This document shows positions 8,457-17,237 of a stretch of 64,000 bases of DNA, in pieces (position 1 is the stretch's first letter; each line of letters begins with the position of its first letter). The notes under the pieces were generated by a model. That model worked only from the letters and a program-made list of their open reading frames with translations, was not told the DNA's origin and did no database searches. The translations under genes and the position numbers were made by a program. This DNA comes from Thalassobacterium maritimum (GTDB taxonomy: Bacteria; Verrucomicrobiota; Verrucomicrobiia; Opitutales; Coraliomargaritaceae): contig NZ_JARXHW010000003.1 of the NCBI RefSeq assembly GCF_031127805.1, forward strand, positions 62,001 to 126,000, given 5' to 3'.

Positions 8457-9512
8457 TTAGCGACGGCGGCGGCCTAAGGTCAAGAGGACACTGCCTCCCA
8501 TAATCAATGCGAATGCTGAAGGCTCAGGAACCGCGGTCACCTGCAAATCATTACCTACAATAGCAAAAGACCACACATCGGTATCCACACCCTCAGCGAA
8601 CGCGAGTCCATTGTCGATAATACCGGCAGCGGCGCTCAAGATAGTCCATGTGCCTGACTGTTCACCGCTATTAAAGTCCAGATCCAACAGCGAGCCCGAT
8701 TCAAAAACCGCTTGGGCACTACTGCTCCCATTGGTTCCCTCACCTACGCTAATCAGCGTGCTACCTTCCGTAGTGCTGCCATCAATAGAGACAGACAGTG
8801 TCGTTCCAGCACCTTGTAACCAGGCACCGTTATAATCATCTGCAGTGCCGCCGATTTGAATGGAACTGCCAGCATCATATCCGTCGACATGAAAGACAGT
8901 CGAACCAGATCCACCTGTAGTCATGTTGAACGCCTCACGAACCTCTAAAGTGCCCGCGGTGAAGTTATAAAGACCTGTCCCGTTGTTACTTCCCATATTC
9001 ACTGACGTGCCGTTTCCACCAGCAAAACTGAATGTCCCCCCAGTTTGGTTGACCGTTCCGGAACCGGAATCGGTGCCAATACTTGCCGCAGTTGAATTAC
9101 TCGATAAAAAACGTAGCGCACCGCCGGATAGGTTAATGATGCCGACATTCCCAGATCCAAATCCAACACCCACCCGAGTTGGTGTTACACCGGACGAGAT
9201 ATCAGCGCCGGAAACATTCAGCGTGCCGTTGCCTTGGGAACCTTCCATACCCACACGAAGATAATCAACCACATACGTGCCGGTAGATGCGTTTGCCGGA
9301 CCCGCCGTGGACAGCCTTCCGACAATCGGTGCGTCCCCACTGTCAGGGATATTTCCTTGACTCCAATTTGCTGCGTTTTCCCATTGACCGTCTCCACTAC
9401 CATTGGTCCAGATGGTCCAAGTAGCCGCTTGCGCGGTCGTTCCGATCAATAATGTGCCCGCGATAGACGAGGCGATTAAAGCGTTTTTTAGGTTTAGGGA
9501 CAGTGTGTTCAT
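8457..9512 (-). CDS. PEP-CTERM protein with beta-strand (pectin-lyase/autotransporter-like) repeats
   Basis: 351 residues. Signal peptide at 1-29 (IASSIAGTLLIGTTAQA). The mature part is Gly/Ser/Thr/Asn-rich with recurring short segments such as GTLNVSGADISSG, GIINLSGGALRFLS, GTVNQTGGTFSFAGG and GLYNFTAGTLEV, typical of beta-solenoid repeat proteins. The C-terminus is PEPSAFALIMGG, hydrophobic segment, GRRRR, a PEP-CTERM sorting tail. A CACGTG-class operator candidate identical to one at 1648 lies about 100 bases upstream in the region shared with the divergent esterase gene. Likely an exported surface or matrix protein; ligand unknown. Confidence 0.86.
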   Translation of the reverse strand: MNTLSLNLKNALIASSIAGTLLIGTTAQAATWTIWTNGSGDGQWENAANWSQGNIPDSGDAPIVGRLSTAGPANASTGTYVVDYLRVGMEGSQGNGTLNVSGADISSGVTPTRVGVGFGSGNVGIINLSGGALRFLSSNSTAASIGTDSGSGTVNQTGGTFSFAGGNGTSVNMGSNNGTGLYNFTAGTLEVREAFNMTTGGSGSTVFHVDGYDAGSSIQIGGTADDYNGAWLQGAGTTLSVSIDGSTTEGSTLISVGEGTNGSSSAQAVFESGSLLDLDFNSGEQSGTWTILSAAAGIIDNGLAFAEGVDTDVWSFAIVGNDLQVTAVPEPSAFALIMGGSVLLTLGRRRR

Positions 9513-9892
9513 GTTCGTATACTTCAGTAGTTAGGTTAAGGTTTCGAACGACTAGTATCTCAAAATCGACAAACTAAGTCGTAGGGTATTAATTCGAGAT
9601 GTATAAATTGTTCACGTGCATCATAATTTGCAAGTAATTTATTAAAAGCAAAGAAAATAAATCCGGCAACAAAACCACATTAACAGCTCTAAAAAAGCAA
9701 TTTACACTATAAATTGGCGAATAAAAACCCTCATTCTAAGACTTAAAGATAACTTGACAAAACGACCAAAAAGGAGCTCACCTCCAATGATAAAATTAAA
9801 CACGTGCCCATCAATGTCAATAAGCACAGGTTCGAGTCTTCTCTAGATTATAGATATTTGGACAAACCGTTAACATAAAAGCAAAAAGCCCT
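9513..9892. other. Divergent intergenic region with two CACGTG sites
   Basis: 380 AT-rich bases between a PEP-CTERM gene (leftward) and an esterase gene (rightward). It contains the exact operator candidate at 9609-9623 and a second CACGTG core at 9801-9806 within AAACACGTGCCCATCA. No gene was seen. Confidence 0.6.
9609..9623. promoter_or_regulatory. Operator candidate, CACGTG class (TGTTCACGTGCATCA)
   Basis: Exact 15-base copy of the sequence at 1648-1662. It sits 97 bases upstream of the PEP-CTERM gene 8457-9512 and in the region shared with the esterase at 9893. Confidence 0.6.
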
Positions 9893-11929
9893 ATGTCCCT
9901 CAGCCCACTACCTTCGAGTCTACGATATAAACGTGCCATAGCACTGTCCTCAGCCCTACTCTTGCTAATCAGTCACAGCGTAATCGCGAAGCTACAATTA
10001 CCTGCAATATTCGGCTCCCACATGGTGCTCCAACAAGCACACGACCTGCCCGTCTGGGGCTGGGCCGATCCCGGCGAAGAAGTGACGGTTACACTGGCAG
10101 ATGTATCCCGACAAGCCACCGCCGACAGCGCGGGAAAATGGATGGTTAGACTACCGCAGATGGACACCCAGGCTGAAGGACAGATGCTCACCATTAGTAG
10201 TTCGAGCGGCGAGCGATTCAGTTTTGAAGACGTCCTGATTGGCGAGGTCTGGATTTGCTCAGGACAATCAAACATGCAATGGCCAGTCATCAACTCAAAC
10301 AACGCAGACGAAGAATCGGCTAATGCGACGTATCCGGAAATCCGCTACTTTGAGGTCAAAAAAGAGTTTTCCTTCGAGCCACAATCAGACCTACGCGGAG
10401 AATGGGTCATCTGCAACCCGCACACGGTCAGACAATTTTCTGCCGTGGGTTATTTCTTCGGGCGACATCTACACAAAGAGCTAAACCGCCCCATTGGATT
10501 GATCGGCACAAACTGGGGAGGCACGGTCGCTGAAGCCTGGACCAGCGCTGAAGCGCTCGACGCCAAGCTACCGGAGTTCTCCGATAAAATTGCAAAGCTA
10601 CCGGAAGTGAAGGCCAATCAAGCGTCCGAAGTGGCAGCTTATCAGGCGGCCCTTCAAGACTTAAAGGATGGACTGAACAAGCTCTATGAATTGGAAGCGG
10701 ACCTAGACGCTGCCAGCGCATGGGCCAGCCTCGAACTGAACGATTCAGCTTGGGAGAGAATTATGATCCCCACCAAGTGGGAAGATGCGGGCTATGAAGA
10801 TTTGGATGGCATCGTCTGGCTGCGCAAAACTGTCATGATACCAGAGTCATGGATAGGCCGAGACCTGGTGCTACGCCCTGGCACCATCGACGAGGTCGAC
10901 GTCACATGGTTTAACGGCCAACAAGTCGGCGCGCGCGGCAATATCAAGGAAAAGATTGTAAAATACTGGAATCAAGCACGCGACTACCGAGTCCCGGCCG
11001 AACTGGTCCAAGCAGGCCCGAACGTCATCGCAATTCGCGTCATCGATGCGACCGGTCCCGGCGGCCTGCGTGGCGATGATAACAAGCCCCTGTATTTGGC
11101 GCCGGAGGATGCAAATGAAACCGAACGTATTGCCCTCTCAGGTGAATGGCACATAAAGCCTGAATACGTCTTAGCTCAAAAGCCTAAGAATCCAGTCACA
11201 CCGAACCGCCCCACTATCCTTTACAATCAGATGATTGCCCCGCTCATTCCCTATGCGGTTCGTGGTGTCATCTGGTATCAGGGTGAATCCAACTCATCAC
11301 GCCCGGAGCAATACCGCACGCTCTTGCCAACCCTGATCAACGACTGGCGCAGTCGCTGGAATCAAGACGACTTCAACTTCTTAATCGTGCAAGTCGCGAA
11401 CTACAAAAAACGTGAATCACTGCCCGTCGAAAGCAACTGGGCTGAACTGCGCGAGGCCCAGGCCATGGCTGCCGCACAACATCCGCAGAACGGCCTGGCC
11501 GTGACAATCGACATTGGTGAAGCCCACGACATTCACCCGAGGAACAAGCAAGATGTCGGTAAACGCCTAGCGCTCGCCGCAGAAGCGATCGCGTATGACC
11601 GCGACCTAAGCTACAGCGGCCCTGTCTTCACTCAAATGGAAGTCCAGGGACACCAAGCCATCTTACACTTTGACCACAGCGACGGTGGCCTGATCAGCAA
11701 GACTGCCGAAATCGGTGGTTTCGCGATTCGCGATGCCGACAGTGATTTTGTTTGGGCCGACGCCGTGATTGAAGGTGGCAACATTCGCCTCAGCGCTCAA
11801 GGCGTGAAGCACCCCGTCGCTGTTAGATACGCATGGGCAAACAATCCGGAAGCTCCCATCTACAACAAAGCCGGCTTGCCCATGGTTCCCTTCCGAACGG
11901 ATGCGCCAGTAGCGCGACCAGGAAGGTAA
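9893..11929 (+). CDS. Sialate O-acetylesterase-type carbohydrate esterase, secreted
   Basis: 678 residues. Signal peptide at 1-32. The N-terminal beta domain (LPAIFGSHMVLQQ, LPVWGWADPGEEVTVTL) and the SGNH-type catalytic blocks identify the SASA family: GQSNM at 124-128 (Ser126 as nucleophile), IWYQGESN at about 457-464, and DIHPRNK at about 545-551 carrying the Asp-His pair. A beta-galactosidase-like jelly-roll insert (RDLVLRPGTIDEVDVTWFNG) lies near residues 320-400, as is usual in this family. Members remove O-acetyl groups from sialic acids or, in plant-biomass loci, from acetylated xylan or other hemicelluloses. Next to GH10, GH31, GH39 and GH3 the latter is more likely. The CACGTG sites in the divergent region suggest shared control. 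Confidence 0.88.
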   Translation: MSLSPLPSSLRYKRAIALSSALLLLISHSVIAKLQLPAIFGSHMVLQQAHDLPVWGWADPGEEVTVTLADVSRQATADSAGKWMVRLPQMDTQAEGQMLTISSSSGERFSFEDVLIGEVWICSGQSNMQWPVINSNNADEESANATYPEIRYFEVKKEFSFEPQSDLRGEWVICNPHTVRQFSAVGYFFGRHLHKELNRPIGLIGTNWGGTVAEAWTSAEALDAKLPEFSDKIAKLPEVKANQASEVAAYQAALQDLKDGLNKLYELEADLDAASAWASLELNDSAWERIMIPTKWEDAGYEDLDGIVWLRKTVMIPESWIGRDLVLRPGTIDEVDVTWFNGQQVGARGNIKEKIVKYWNQARDYRVPAELVQAGPNVIAIRVIDATGPGGLRGDDNKPLYLAPEDANETERIALSGEWHIKPEYVLAQKPKNPVTPNRPTILYNQMIAPLIPYAVRGVIWYQGESNSSRPEQYRTLLPTLINDWRSRWNQDDFNFLIVQVANYKKRESLPVESNWAELREAQAMAAAQHPQNGLAVTIDIGEAHDIHPRNKQDVGKRLALAAEAIAYDRDLSYSGPVFTQMEVQGHQAILHFDHSDGGLISKTAEIGGFAIRDADSDFVWADAVIEGGNIRLSAQGVKHPVAVRYAWANNPEAPIYNKAGLPMVPFRTDAPVARPGR

Positions 11930-12100
11930 GGCGAAACGTGAGCTTGCACTCAGTGTGATTTTTCCGGACACAACCAGTCGTCCGCCGAAAATCAGAAGTC
12001 CCAATTCTCGCAACCAACGTCCCAACAGGAACGCCATTCCTTCGCAGCGCCTTGTCGGCGAGTGACGATGACTGTCGGCGAATAGGAATGTTTACAATCA

Positions 12101-12132
12101 AACAGCTGTCATCAGTGTTGACGACAGCTGTT
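12101..12132. repeat. Inverted repeat between esterase and GH10 genes
   Basis: AACAGCTGTC (12101-12110) and its perfect reverse complement GACAGCTGTT (12123-12132) are separated by 12 bases, in the 270-base gap between convergent genes. There is no T-run, so a terminator is doubtful. It could be a weak hairpin or a binding site; each arm is itself centred on the palindrome CAGCTG. Confidence 0.4.
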
Positions 12133-12202
12133 ACTTGCCCCGAAAAAAACGGGAACTGCTTTGATCAGAACGACTCAAAGCGAGCACTCCGCAAAGCACT
12201 TG

Positions 12203-13510
12203 CTATAAGAAAATCAATTGATCGGTCCGCTTTCCAGGTTCCAGTGTCATCGCCGACTGCATGCCTGAATCAGACCACTGTGAACTGGTGATAATTCGGT
12301 AAGATCCATGGAAGCCACGAAAGTTGAAGTAACCATCGGCATCCGTGACACCCTCTTCCGTGGTGCGCCACTCATTGTGAATCAAATCCTGCAGGACGTG
12401 GTAGGCAGGCTTGGGACTCAGGTCTTCGAATAGCAGACCAGAGTAAACTTTGTGTTCGCCAGGAGCGCCGCAACCATCAGGGAGGTTCCACCAAGTGATT
12501 CCTTCGACGGCAGCGTGACTGAACCATAAGCGGTAAAGATTCTTAGCGACCTCAGCCTGCGCAGCCAAGCCTGCTTCGTTATTCTCAGGCGAAGTGAGTG
12601 TGATCTCGCTGACATGCAGCGGTAAGTTGAACTTCGTATAATGATCGAGCGCATCCAGCAGATCCATCGGCCGGGAATTGTCCCCCGCAAGCACTTTGAG
12701 CAGGTCTTTGTCCTTAAACTTGTGGAATTGTAAACCAATGGCTCCCATGCGGCGTTTCTCCTTCAAGATACCTTCAATCAATTGAGTATACTCCGGATCC
12801 TCTATATCCCATGCCCCAGTCGCCTCATTGATGTCAAAGCGAGTCTCGGTGGGGAAATACTTCTCAGACCAAGCGAAAGCGGTGCTGCCGTAATTCGGTA
12901 GCATGGCCATGCCGTCCGGATTCTTCTCATAGTGACATGCGATCTCGTTGACGACGTCCCAGCTAGCGATGGCATCCCCGTAGCGTTCGGCTATCTCTTG
13001 AATGCGCTTTTCCCAAAGCGGAGCCGCCTGCTCCGGATCAGTAGGCAACCAGTCTGGAGTCGACCACTTGCGATAGTTCCAAACCAAAGTATGCCCATGC
13101 ATACGTAAGCCTTTGTCTTGGCAAAACTGAACCACGCGGTCGGGCGGAGGACGACGCGCAATGGGCACGCTGTGTTGACTAAAGCGTGGACGACCTTGCT
13201 CTGGCTCTAAGCCGCGCCAGTAAAACGGCACTGTCGCACGGTTGAAGATATTACAAAAAGCATCTTCATATTTGAGATTGAGTGTGTCTTCGGGGAAATC
13301 ACCCAGCTTAAAGATGTTGGCACCAAAATTGAAGGGAGAGTCCTGCTGTTCCACCTTAATTCCGATGCCTGGCAATGGCTTTCCTTCAAAATTAGTAACA
13401 CGAACGCGAGCATCGCTTTGACGATTTATCCGAATCCCTTCATCGATGCGTTTCACCAGCTTCGGGTCGGACCATAGTGCGTTATATTTCTCAGTAATAA
13501 TGGAACTCAT
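12203..13510 (-). CDS. Glycoside hydrolase family 10 protein (endo-1,4-beta-xylanase type), cytoplasmic
   Basis: 435 residues without a signal peptide. An N-terminal segment (residues 30-60, DARVRVTNFEGKPLPGIGIK) resembles the carboxypeptidase-regulatory/beta-sandwich lead-in found in some bacterial GH10 proteins. The TIM barrel shows the GH10 markers MHGHTLVWN (137-145), WDVVNE with the acid/base Glu189, and HVSEITL with the nucleophile Glu302, then ITWWNLPDG. A short C-terminal beta segment follows (TDADGYFNFRGFHGSYRI). The lack of a signal peptide suggests action on imported xylo-oligosaccharides, not on polymer outside the cell. It is convergent with the esterase at 9893; its own upstream region (13511-13700) shows no copy of the recurrent operators. 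Confidence 0.9.
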   Translation of the reverse strand: MSSIITEKYNALWSDPKLVKRIDEGIRINRQSDARVRVTNFEGKPLPGIGIKVEQQDSPFNFGANIFKLGDFPEDTLNLKYEDAFCNIFNRATVPFYWRGLEPEQGRPRFSQHSVPIARRPPPDRVVQFCQDKGLRMHGHTLVWNYRKWSTPDWLPTDPEQAAPLWEKRIQEIAERYGDAIASWDVVNEIACHYEKNPDGMAMLPNYGSTAFAWSEKYFPTETRFDINEATGAWDIEDPEYTQLIEGILKEKRRMGAIGLQFHKFKDKDLLKVLAGDNSRPMDLLDALDHYTKFNLPLHVSEITLTSPENNEAGLAAQAEVAKNLYRLWFSHAAVEGITWWNLPDGCGAPGEHKVYSGLLFEDLSPKPAYHVLQDLIHNEWRTTEEGVTDADGYFNFRGFHGSYRIITSSQWSDSGMQSAMTLEPGKRTDQLIFL

Positions 13511-13653
13511 GTGTATGATATTTGATAGACTACTTTAATTCTAGTGACTAAAATATTGTAGAGATGAGTCCTCTCGGACACACTAAAATGGTATTAAATT
13601 TATCAATAGTGATAATCTGCAGTGAGCTACTCATTCAGTCACAAGGCTAAGAC

Positions 13654-13692
13654 GAAAAATCAAAAAAGCCGCCCACAATAAGTGACCGGCTT
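13654..13692 (-). terminator. Rho-independent terminator of the PEP-CTERM gene at 13721
   Basis: On the minus strand an 11-bp stem with one mismatch (AAGCCGGTCAC / GTGGGCGGCTT) and loop TTATT is followed by TTTTTTGATTTTT, about 30 bases after the stop codon. Confidence 0.88.
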
Positions 13693-13720
13693 GAAAGAAA
13701 ATCGAAGCGCTTCAAAAAAA

Positions 13721-14530
13721 TTAACGACGTCTCCGGATCAATACTGCCAAACTGCTCAACAGCACGAGCGGCAAAAAGGAAGGCTCGGGGATTTGGGCCA
13801 GGCTAAAGCTCTCAACCGTCCCACTAGCATTCTGGTTGTAGGAAAGCCCCACAAGAGAGAAATCATAATCTGAAGTGAGATTAGCCACCGCATCCGGCGT
13901 CGATGAGCCATTCAGATAAAACTCAATCGAACCAAATGAATCAGTGCCATTCCATCCCGATAAATCGAGCACCGTAGTAAAGGTCGCATCGGCCGCACCA
14001 ACCGCGCCCCAATCTGTCGTGACATAGCTGGTACCCACCGATCCAGGTGATTGTATATAGTCAAAGAAGGTGGTGCCCTCTGCAGCCCTGCGAATAGCGA
14101 CACCTACAGCAAAGTTGTTCTTAAAAAGGGGATCATCCTTAAAATAAGTTCCAGTAAAGAAAGTCATGCCAATCCAACTGTTGGCGCCGCTGGCACCCGC
14201 GACTTGAGAAATGGTGGAGGTCAGCGTAAACACTCCATTCGCAGTCCCCTTCGCGTCATTGATGTAACTTCCTACCGAAAGAGCCGCACTGGCGTCAACA
14301 TCGCCCGAACCTGGAAGCGTGCCATCTGCACGGAATACTGAGCCTGCGACCCAAGTCGCGCTTCCGCCGGCTGTGGTAATGTCGGAAGAAAAAGTGGTGG
14401 CGTTTTGTCCGTTGAGAGCAACGGCGCTCGAGCCATCAAAGGAGTCGCTGATGATGACAGCTGCCGTGCCAGGAGTGATGGACAATGCGGCGAATGCAAG
14501 TGCCGGTAAAAATGTTAATTTAGATTTCAT
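13721..14530 (-). CDS. PEP-CTERM sorting domain protein
   Basis: 269 residues. Signal peptide at 1-23 (MKSKLTFLPALAFAALSITP). The body begins VIISDSFDGSS, the opening of many Verrucomicrobial exported proteins with a LamG-like beta sandwich, and ends with PEPSFLPLVLLSS, a hydrophobic stretch and RRRR, the PEP-CTERM tail. It lies between the GH10 gene and the GH31-GH39 operon on the same strand. A weakly CACGTG-like sequence (TGTGTGCGTGATGATTCA) lies upstream near 14607, below the threshold for calling. A strong terminator follows it, so it is probably the last gene of its unit. Ligand unknown. Confidence 0.85.
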   Translation of the reverse strand: MKSKLTFLPALAFAALSITPGTAAVIISDSFDGSSAVALNGQNATTFSSDITTAGGSATWVAGSVFRADGTLPGSGDVDASAALSVGSYINDAKGTANGVFTLTSTISQVAGASGANSWIGMTFFTGTYFKDDPLFKNNFAVGVAIRRAAEGTTFFDYIQSPGSVGTSYVTTDWGAVGAADATFTTVLDLSGWNGTDSFGSIEFYLNGSSTPDAVANLTSDYDFSLVGLSYNQNASGTVESFSLAQIPEPSFLPLVLLSSLAVLIRRRR

Positions 14531-14637
14531 ATTTTTAAGAAGTTATGAGTCGATTAGATCATGCCAGAAACTTACCTACATTACTACAAGATGGAGCGTA
14601 TTTTAATGTGTGCGTGATGATTCAATGCCTTTGCGGC

Positions 14638-17220
14638 TCATTTCGTTGCTCGCAGGACATCAATGGCTTGACGATTCTTCAAAACTTCGGGAGTCACTCG
14701 TTTTTGAGCGATCTCGAGCAAGTCACAAAACACTGCATGCTCGTCCGGCAGACGCTCCCACTTGTCGGAGAAGGTGGACATTTCTTCGTTCAATTGATTC
14801 GGAAAATGCGTGAGCCGTCGACCAGTCTGCGCCAACCAAGGCAGCGAACGCTGCAAGGGGGTCAGGCTCTTGAACGCGCCTGCTTGTGCGATACTCCAAG
14901 CATGTTGCAATCGTGATTGACGATACACATAGCGTTCCGTCTTCGCTTTAAAATCACTGTCCTCGCTAATGATTTCAACCGTGCACCCTGCCTGCAAGTC
15001 AATCGTCCCGAGCTCAACAACCAGTTCGAGTCGATCCCCTGCGTAACGCCAACTCGGACCGTTTGCTCGTTTCGAAAAGTCGACTGATGCACCATCTATA
15101 GTCACTCGCTGAGGAACTGCAGAAAAGGGCAAGCGCAAGCAGGCCTTGCGAGTCGCTTTAACCCCAGCATAGGTCGAAGTGCCGGTCTGCTGAATCGTGA
15201 TGCAACGAGCGCACGCCTCGCTGGATTGCGTGATCTCTATCGTGGCGATTTCATTCTGTTGATATCCGGTAGAGTCTCCGTCATCTTCATTCCAACAGTA
15301 CGTGCTTGCGTCCGGACCAACGACGACAATTTCTAAGTCATCAAAACTGCCAGTGCCCGCGCGTAATTTATGCGCTTGCTCCACCCAGATGGCGCCAGGC
15401 TTCACGAACACGGGGACCTCCTGCAGGGTGTAACTTTCTTCGATCCACTTGGGCCCCTGGTGCTTAAGCCCGAGAGAGAGATCAATCCATTCACCCTCGG
15501 GAATCCAAATGCGTTTGCGCGCCAATCCAGTCTGCAGGTCAGCGGCTTGAGTGATCGGAGCGATCACCATCTGCCGACCAAAAAAGTACTGATCCTTGGC
15601 AAGATAGGCGTCCTCCACTTCCGGATACTCGTAGTACATCGGCATGCACAATGAGCTGTCATCACGCCAACAAGTGTACAGTTCGGATGTAATGTAGGGC
15701 AGCATCTGATAACGCTTACGAGCGGTCGCGATGAGCACATCGCAGAAGGGGCGCTTGTAGTTCCAGAAAAAGCGGTGATCTTCGACACTCTTGGATTCGT
15801 GCAAGCGTAGCACTGGACTGTATGCTCCAAATTGAACCCAGCGTGTATACAGCTCGGGATCGGTTTCGTCAGAAAAGAAATGCCCCCCGATATCATGGCT
15901 CCAATAGCCGAACCCAACATTCGCACCGCTGGCGGTAAAGTAAGGCTGATAGGCGAGCGACTTCCAGCTGATGTGAGTGTCCCCGGAGAAACCGATCGGA
16001 TAGCGCCCGGCTCCGGGGCCACCAAAGCGGCTAAAAATCATCGGTCGTCGTTTGGGAAAGCGAGTCGCTAGATCTTGCCAGTGTAAGTAATTCAGCCATG
16101 GCAGTGCATCGAGCCCTTTGATCGCGGTGGATTTGCCTTGCTGCCAATCCATCCACCAAAAGCGCACACCCTGATCTTCGAAGGGATGATGCAGCAAACG
16201 GAAATACGCATCCATATACCGGGGACTGGTGCAGTCGAAGGGCACGGTGTCGCCACTGCTGGCATCGACCCCCATTTCTTCGCACATCGCCTCGTATTGA
16301 TCTTCGTGTTGCGCCACCCCATCTGCGGGATGCAGATTCATTGTGATTTTGATACCGTTGTCCTGCAGATATGCGAGCGTATCCCCTGGGTCGGGGAAAA
16401 ATGTGGGGTCCCAACTATAGCCCGTCCAACCAAGCTTGTGCCAATCCATATCAATGACCAACACATCAAGCGGGATATTATAATCATCGTGTGTTTCAAC
16501 GATGTTCTCGAGCTCTTTGTCGGTGAATTCCCAATACCTGGAAAACCATAAGCCGAAGGCAAAACGTGGAGGAATTGGCTGTTTGCCGAGGTAACGAGCC
16601 ATGGTCTGTAATCCTCGATAGTAATCAGACCCATAAGCTGAAAAATAAAGGTCCTGGACCTCAGCACCGCGTGGGGCAGTGACCCAGGCCGGATCCTGTG
16701 GGCTGCTTTTGATGAGTGGCGGCGTTGATGAATCATCAAATACCGTGTATCCACTTTTCGAAAGATAGCCGGGAATGACATCTGGAGTTTCCTGCGTCAA
16801 CTCCATGACATCCTTATCCCATGGGCATACGTAGGTGCCATTACTTGACACGACCCTATCACCGTCCATGCAGTCAAGCGTACGTAAAGTGCCCGGTAAG
16901 TTCTGATCGTCGGCGTCACCATACTTCCACACGCGGGAGTCTGCGCCATTTTGATAGCGTATCTCCAGCGTCTCGCTGCTGAAACCTTGCGAGGTCGCGG
17001 TATAGCTCAACAGCAACTCACTCGTTTCGATCTTGAGATGATTGCCATCTTCTTTGATTGAAAATTCCGTAGATTGTATTTTGCGTTGCGCCACTGATAG
17101 TGTCGAAGCATCCAGGAAGTCCCCCGATTTTGAATATTCCATACGGATACAATTATCCGCTAGAACCGTGAAACGGGCGCTTTTACCGAAAACAATACTT
17201 TGTTGCTGCTGTGTATTCAT
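14638..17220 (-). CDS. Glycoside hydrolase family 31 (alpha-xylosidase/alpha-glucosidase type), cytoplasmic
   Basis: 860 residues, no signal peptide. An N-terminal galactose-mutarotase-like beta domain (to about 200) is followed by a TIM barrel with GH31 markers: VIDMDWHKLGWTGYSWD (255-271), FWWMDWQQG with Asp358 as probable nucleophile, FSGDTHISW with Asp414 as probable acid/base, and GFGYWSHDIGGHF. C-terminal beta domains follow (VKPGAIW, a DUF5110-like part). A tail of about 100 residues (EDSDFKAKTERYVYRQ to the end) is mostly helical and looks extra to the family. GH31 members in xyloglucan and xylan loci are often alpha-xylosidases; specificity cannot be read here. It lies 17 bases after the GH39 gene, so the two form an operon whose promoter region carries a CACGTG site. 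Confidence 0.92.
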   Translation of the reverse strand: MNTQQQQSIVFGKSARFTVLADNCIRMEYSKSGDFLDASTLSVAQRKIQSTEFSIKEDGNHLKIETSELLLSYTATSQGFSSETLEIRYQNGADSRVWKYGDADDQNLPGTLRTLDCMDGDRVVSSNGTYVCPWDKDVMELTQETPDVIPGYLSKSGYTVFDDSSTPPLIKSSPQDPAWVTAPRGAEVQDLYFSAYGSDYYRGLQTMARYLGKQPIPPRFAFGLWFSRYWEFTDKELENIVETHDDYNIPLDVLVIDMDWHKLGWTGYSWDPTFFPDPGDTLAYLQDNGIKITMNLHPADGVAQHEDQYEAMCEEMGVDASSGDTVPFDCTSPRYMDAYFRLLHHPFEDQGVRFWWMDWQQGKSTAIKGLDALPWLNYLHWQDLATRFPKRRPMIFSRFGGPGAGRYPIGFSGDTHISWKSLAYQPYFTASGANVGFGYWSHDIGGHFFSDETDPELYTRWVQFGAYSPVLRLHESKSVEDHRFFWNYKRPFCDVLIATARKRYQMLPYITSELYTCWRDDSSLCMPMYYEYPEVEDAYLAKDQYFFGRQMVIAPITQAADLQTGLARKRIWIPEGEWIDLSLGLKHQGPKWIEESYTLQEVPVFVKPGAIWVEQAHKLRAGTGSFDDLEIVVVGPDASTYCWNEDDGDSTGYQQNEIATIEITQSSEACARCITIQQTGTSTYAGVKATRKACLRLPFSAVPQRVTIDGASVDFSKRANGPSWRYAGDRLELVVELGTIDLQAGCTVEIISEDSDFKAKTERYVYRQSRLQHAWSIAQAGAFKSLTPLQRSLPWLAQTGRRLTHFPNQLNEEMSTFSDKWERLPDEHAVFCDLLEIAQKRVTPEVLKNRQAIDVLRATK

Positions 17221-17237
17221 GAGAAATCAAACGAGAA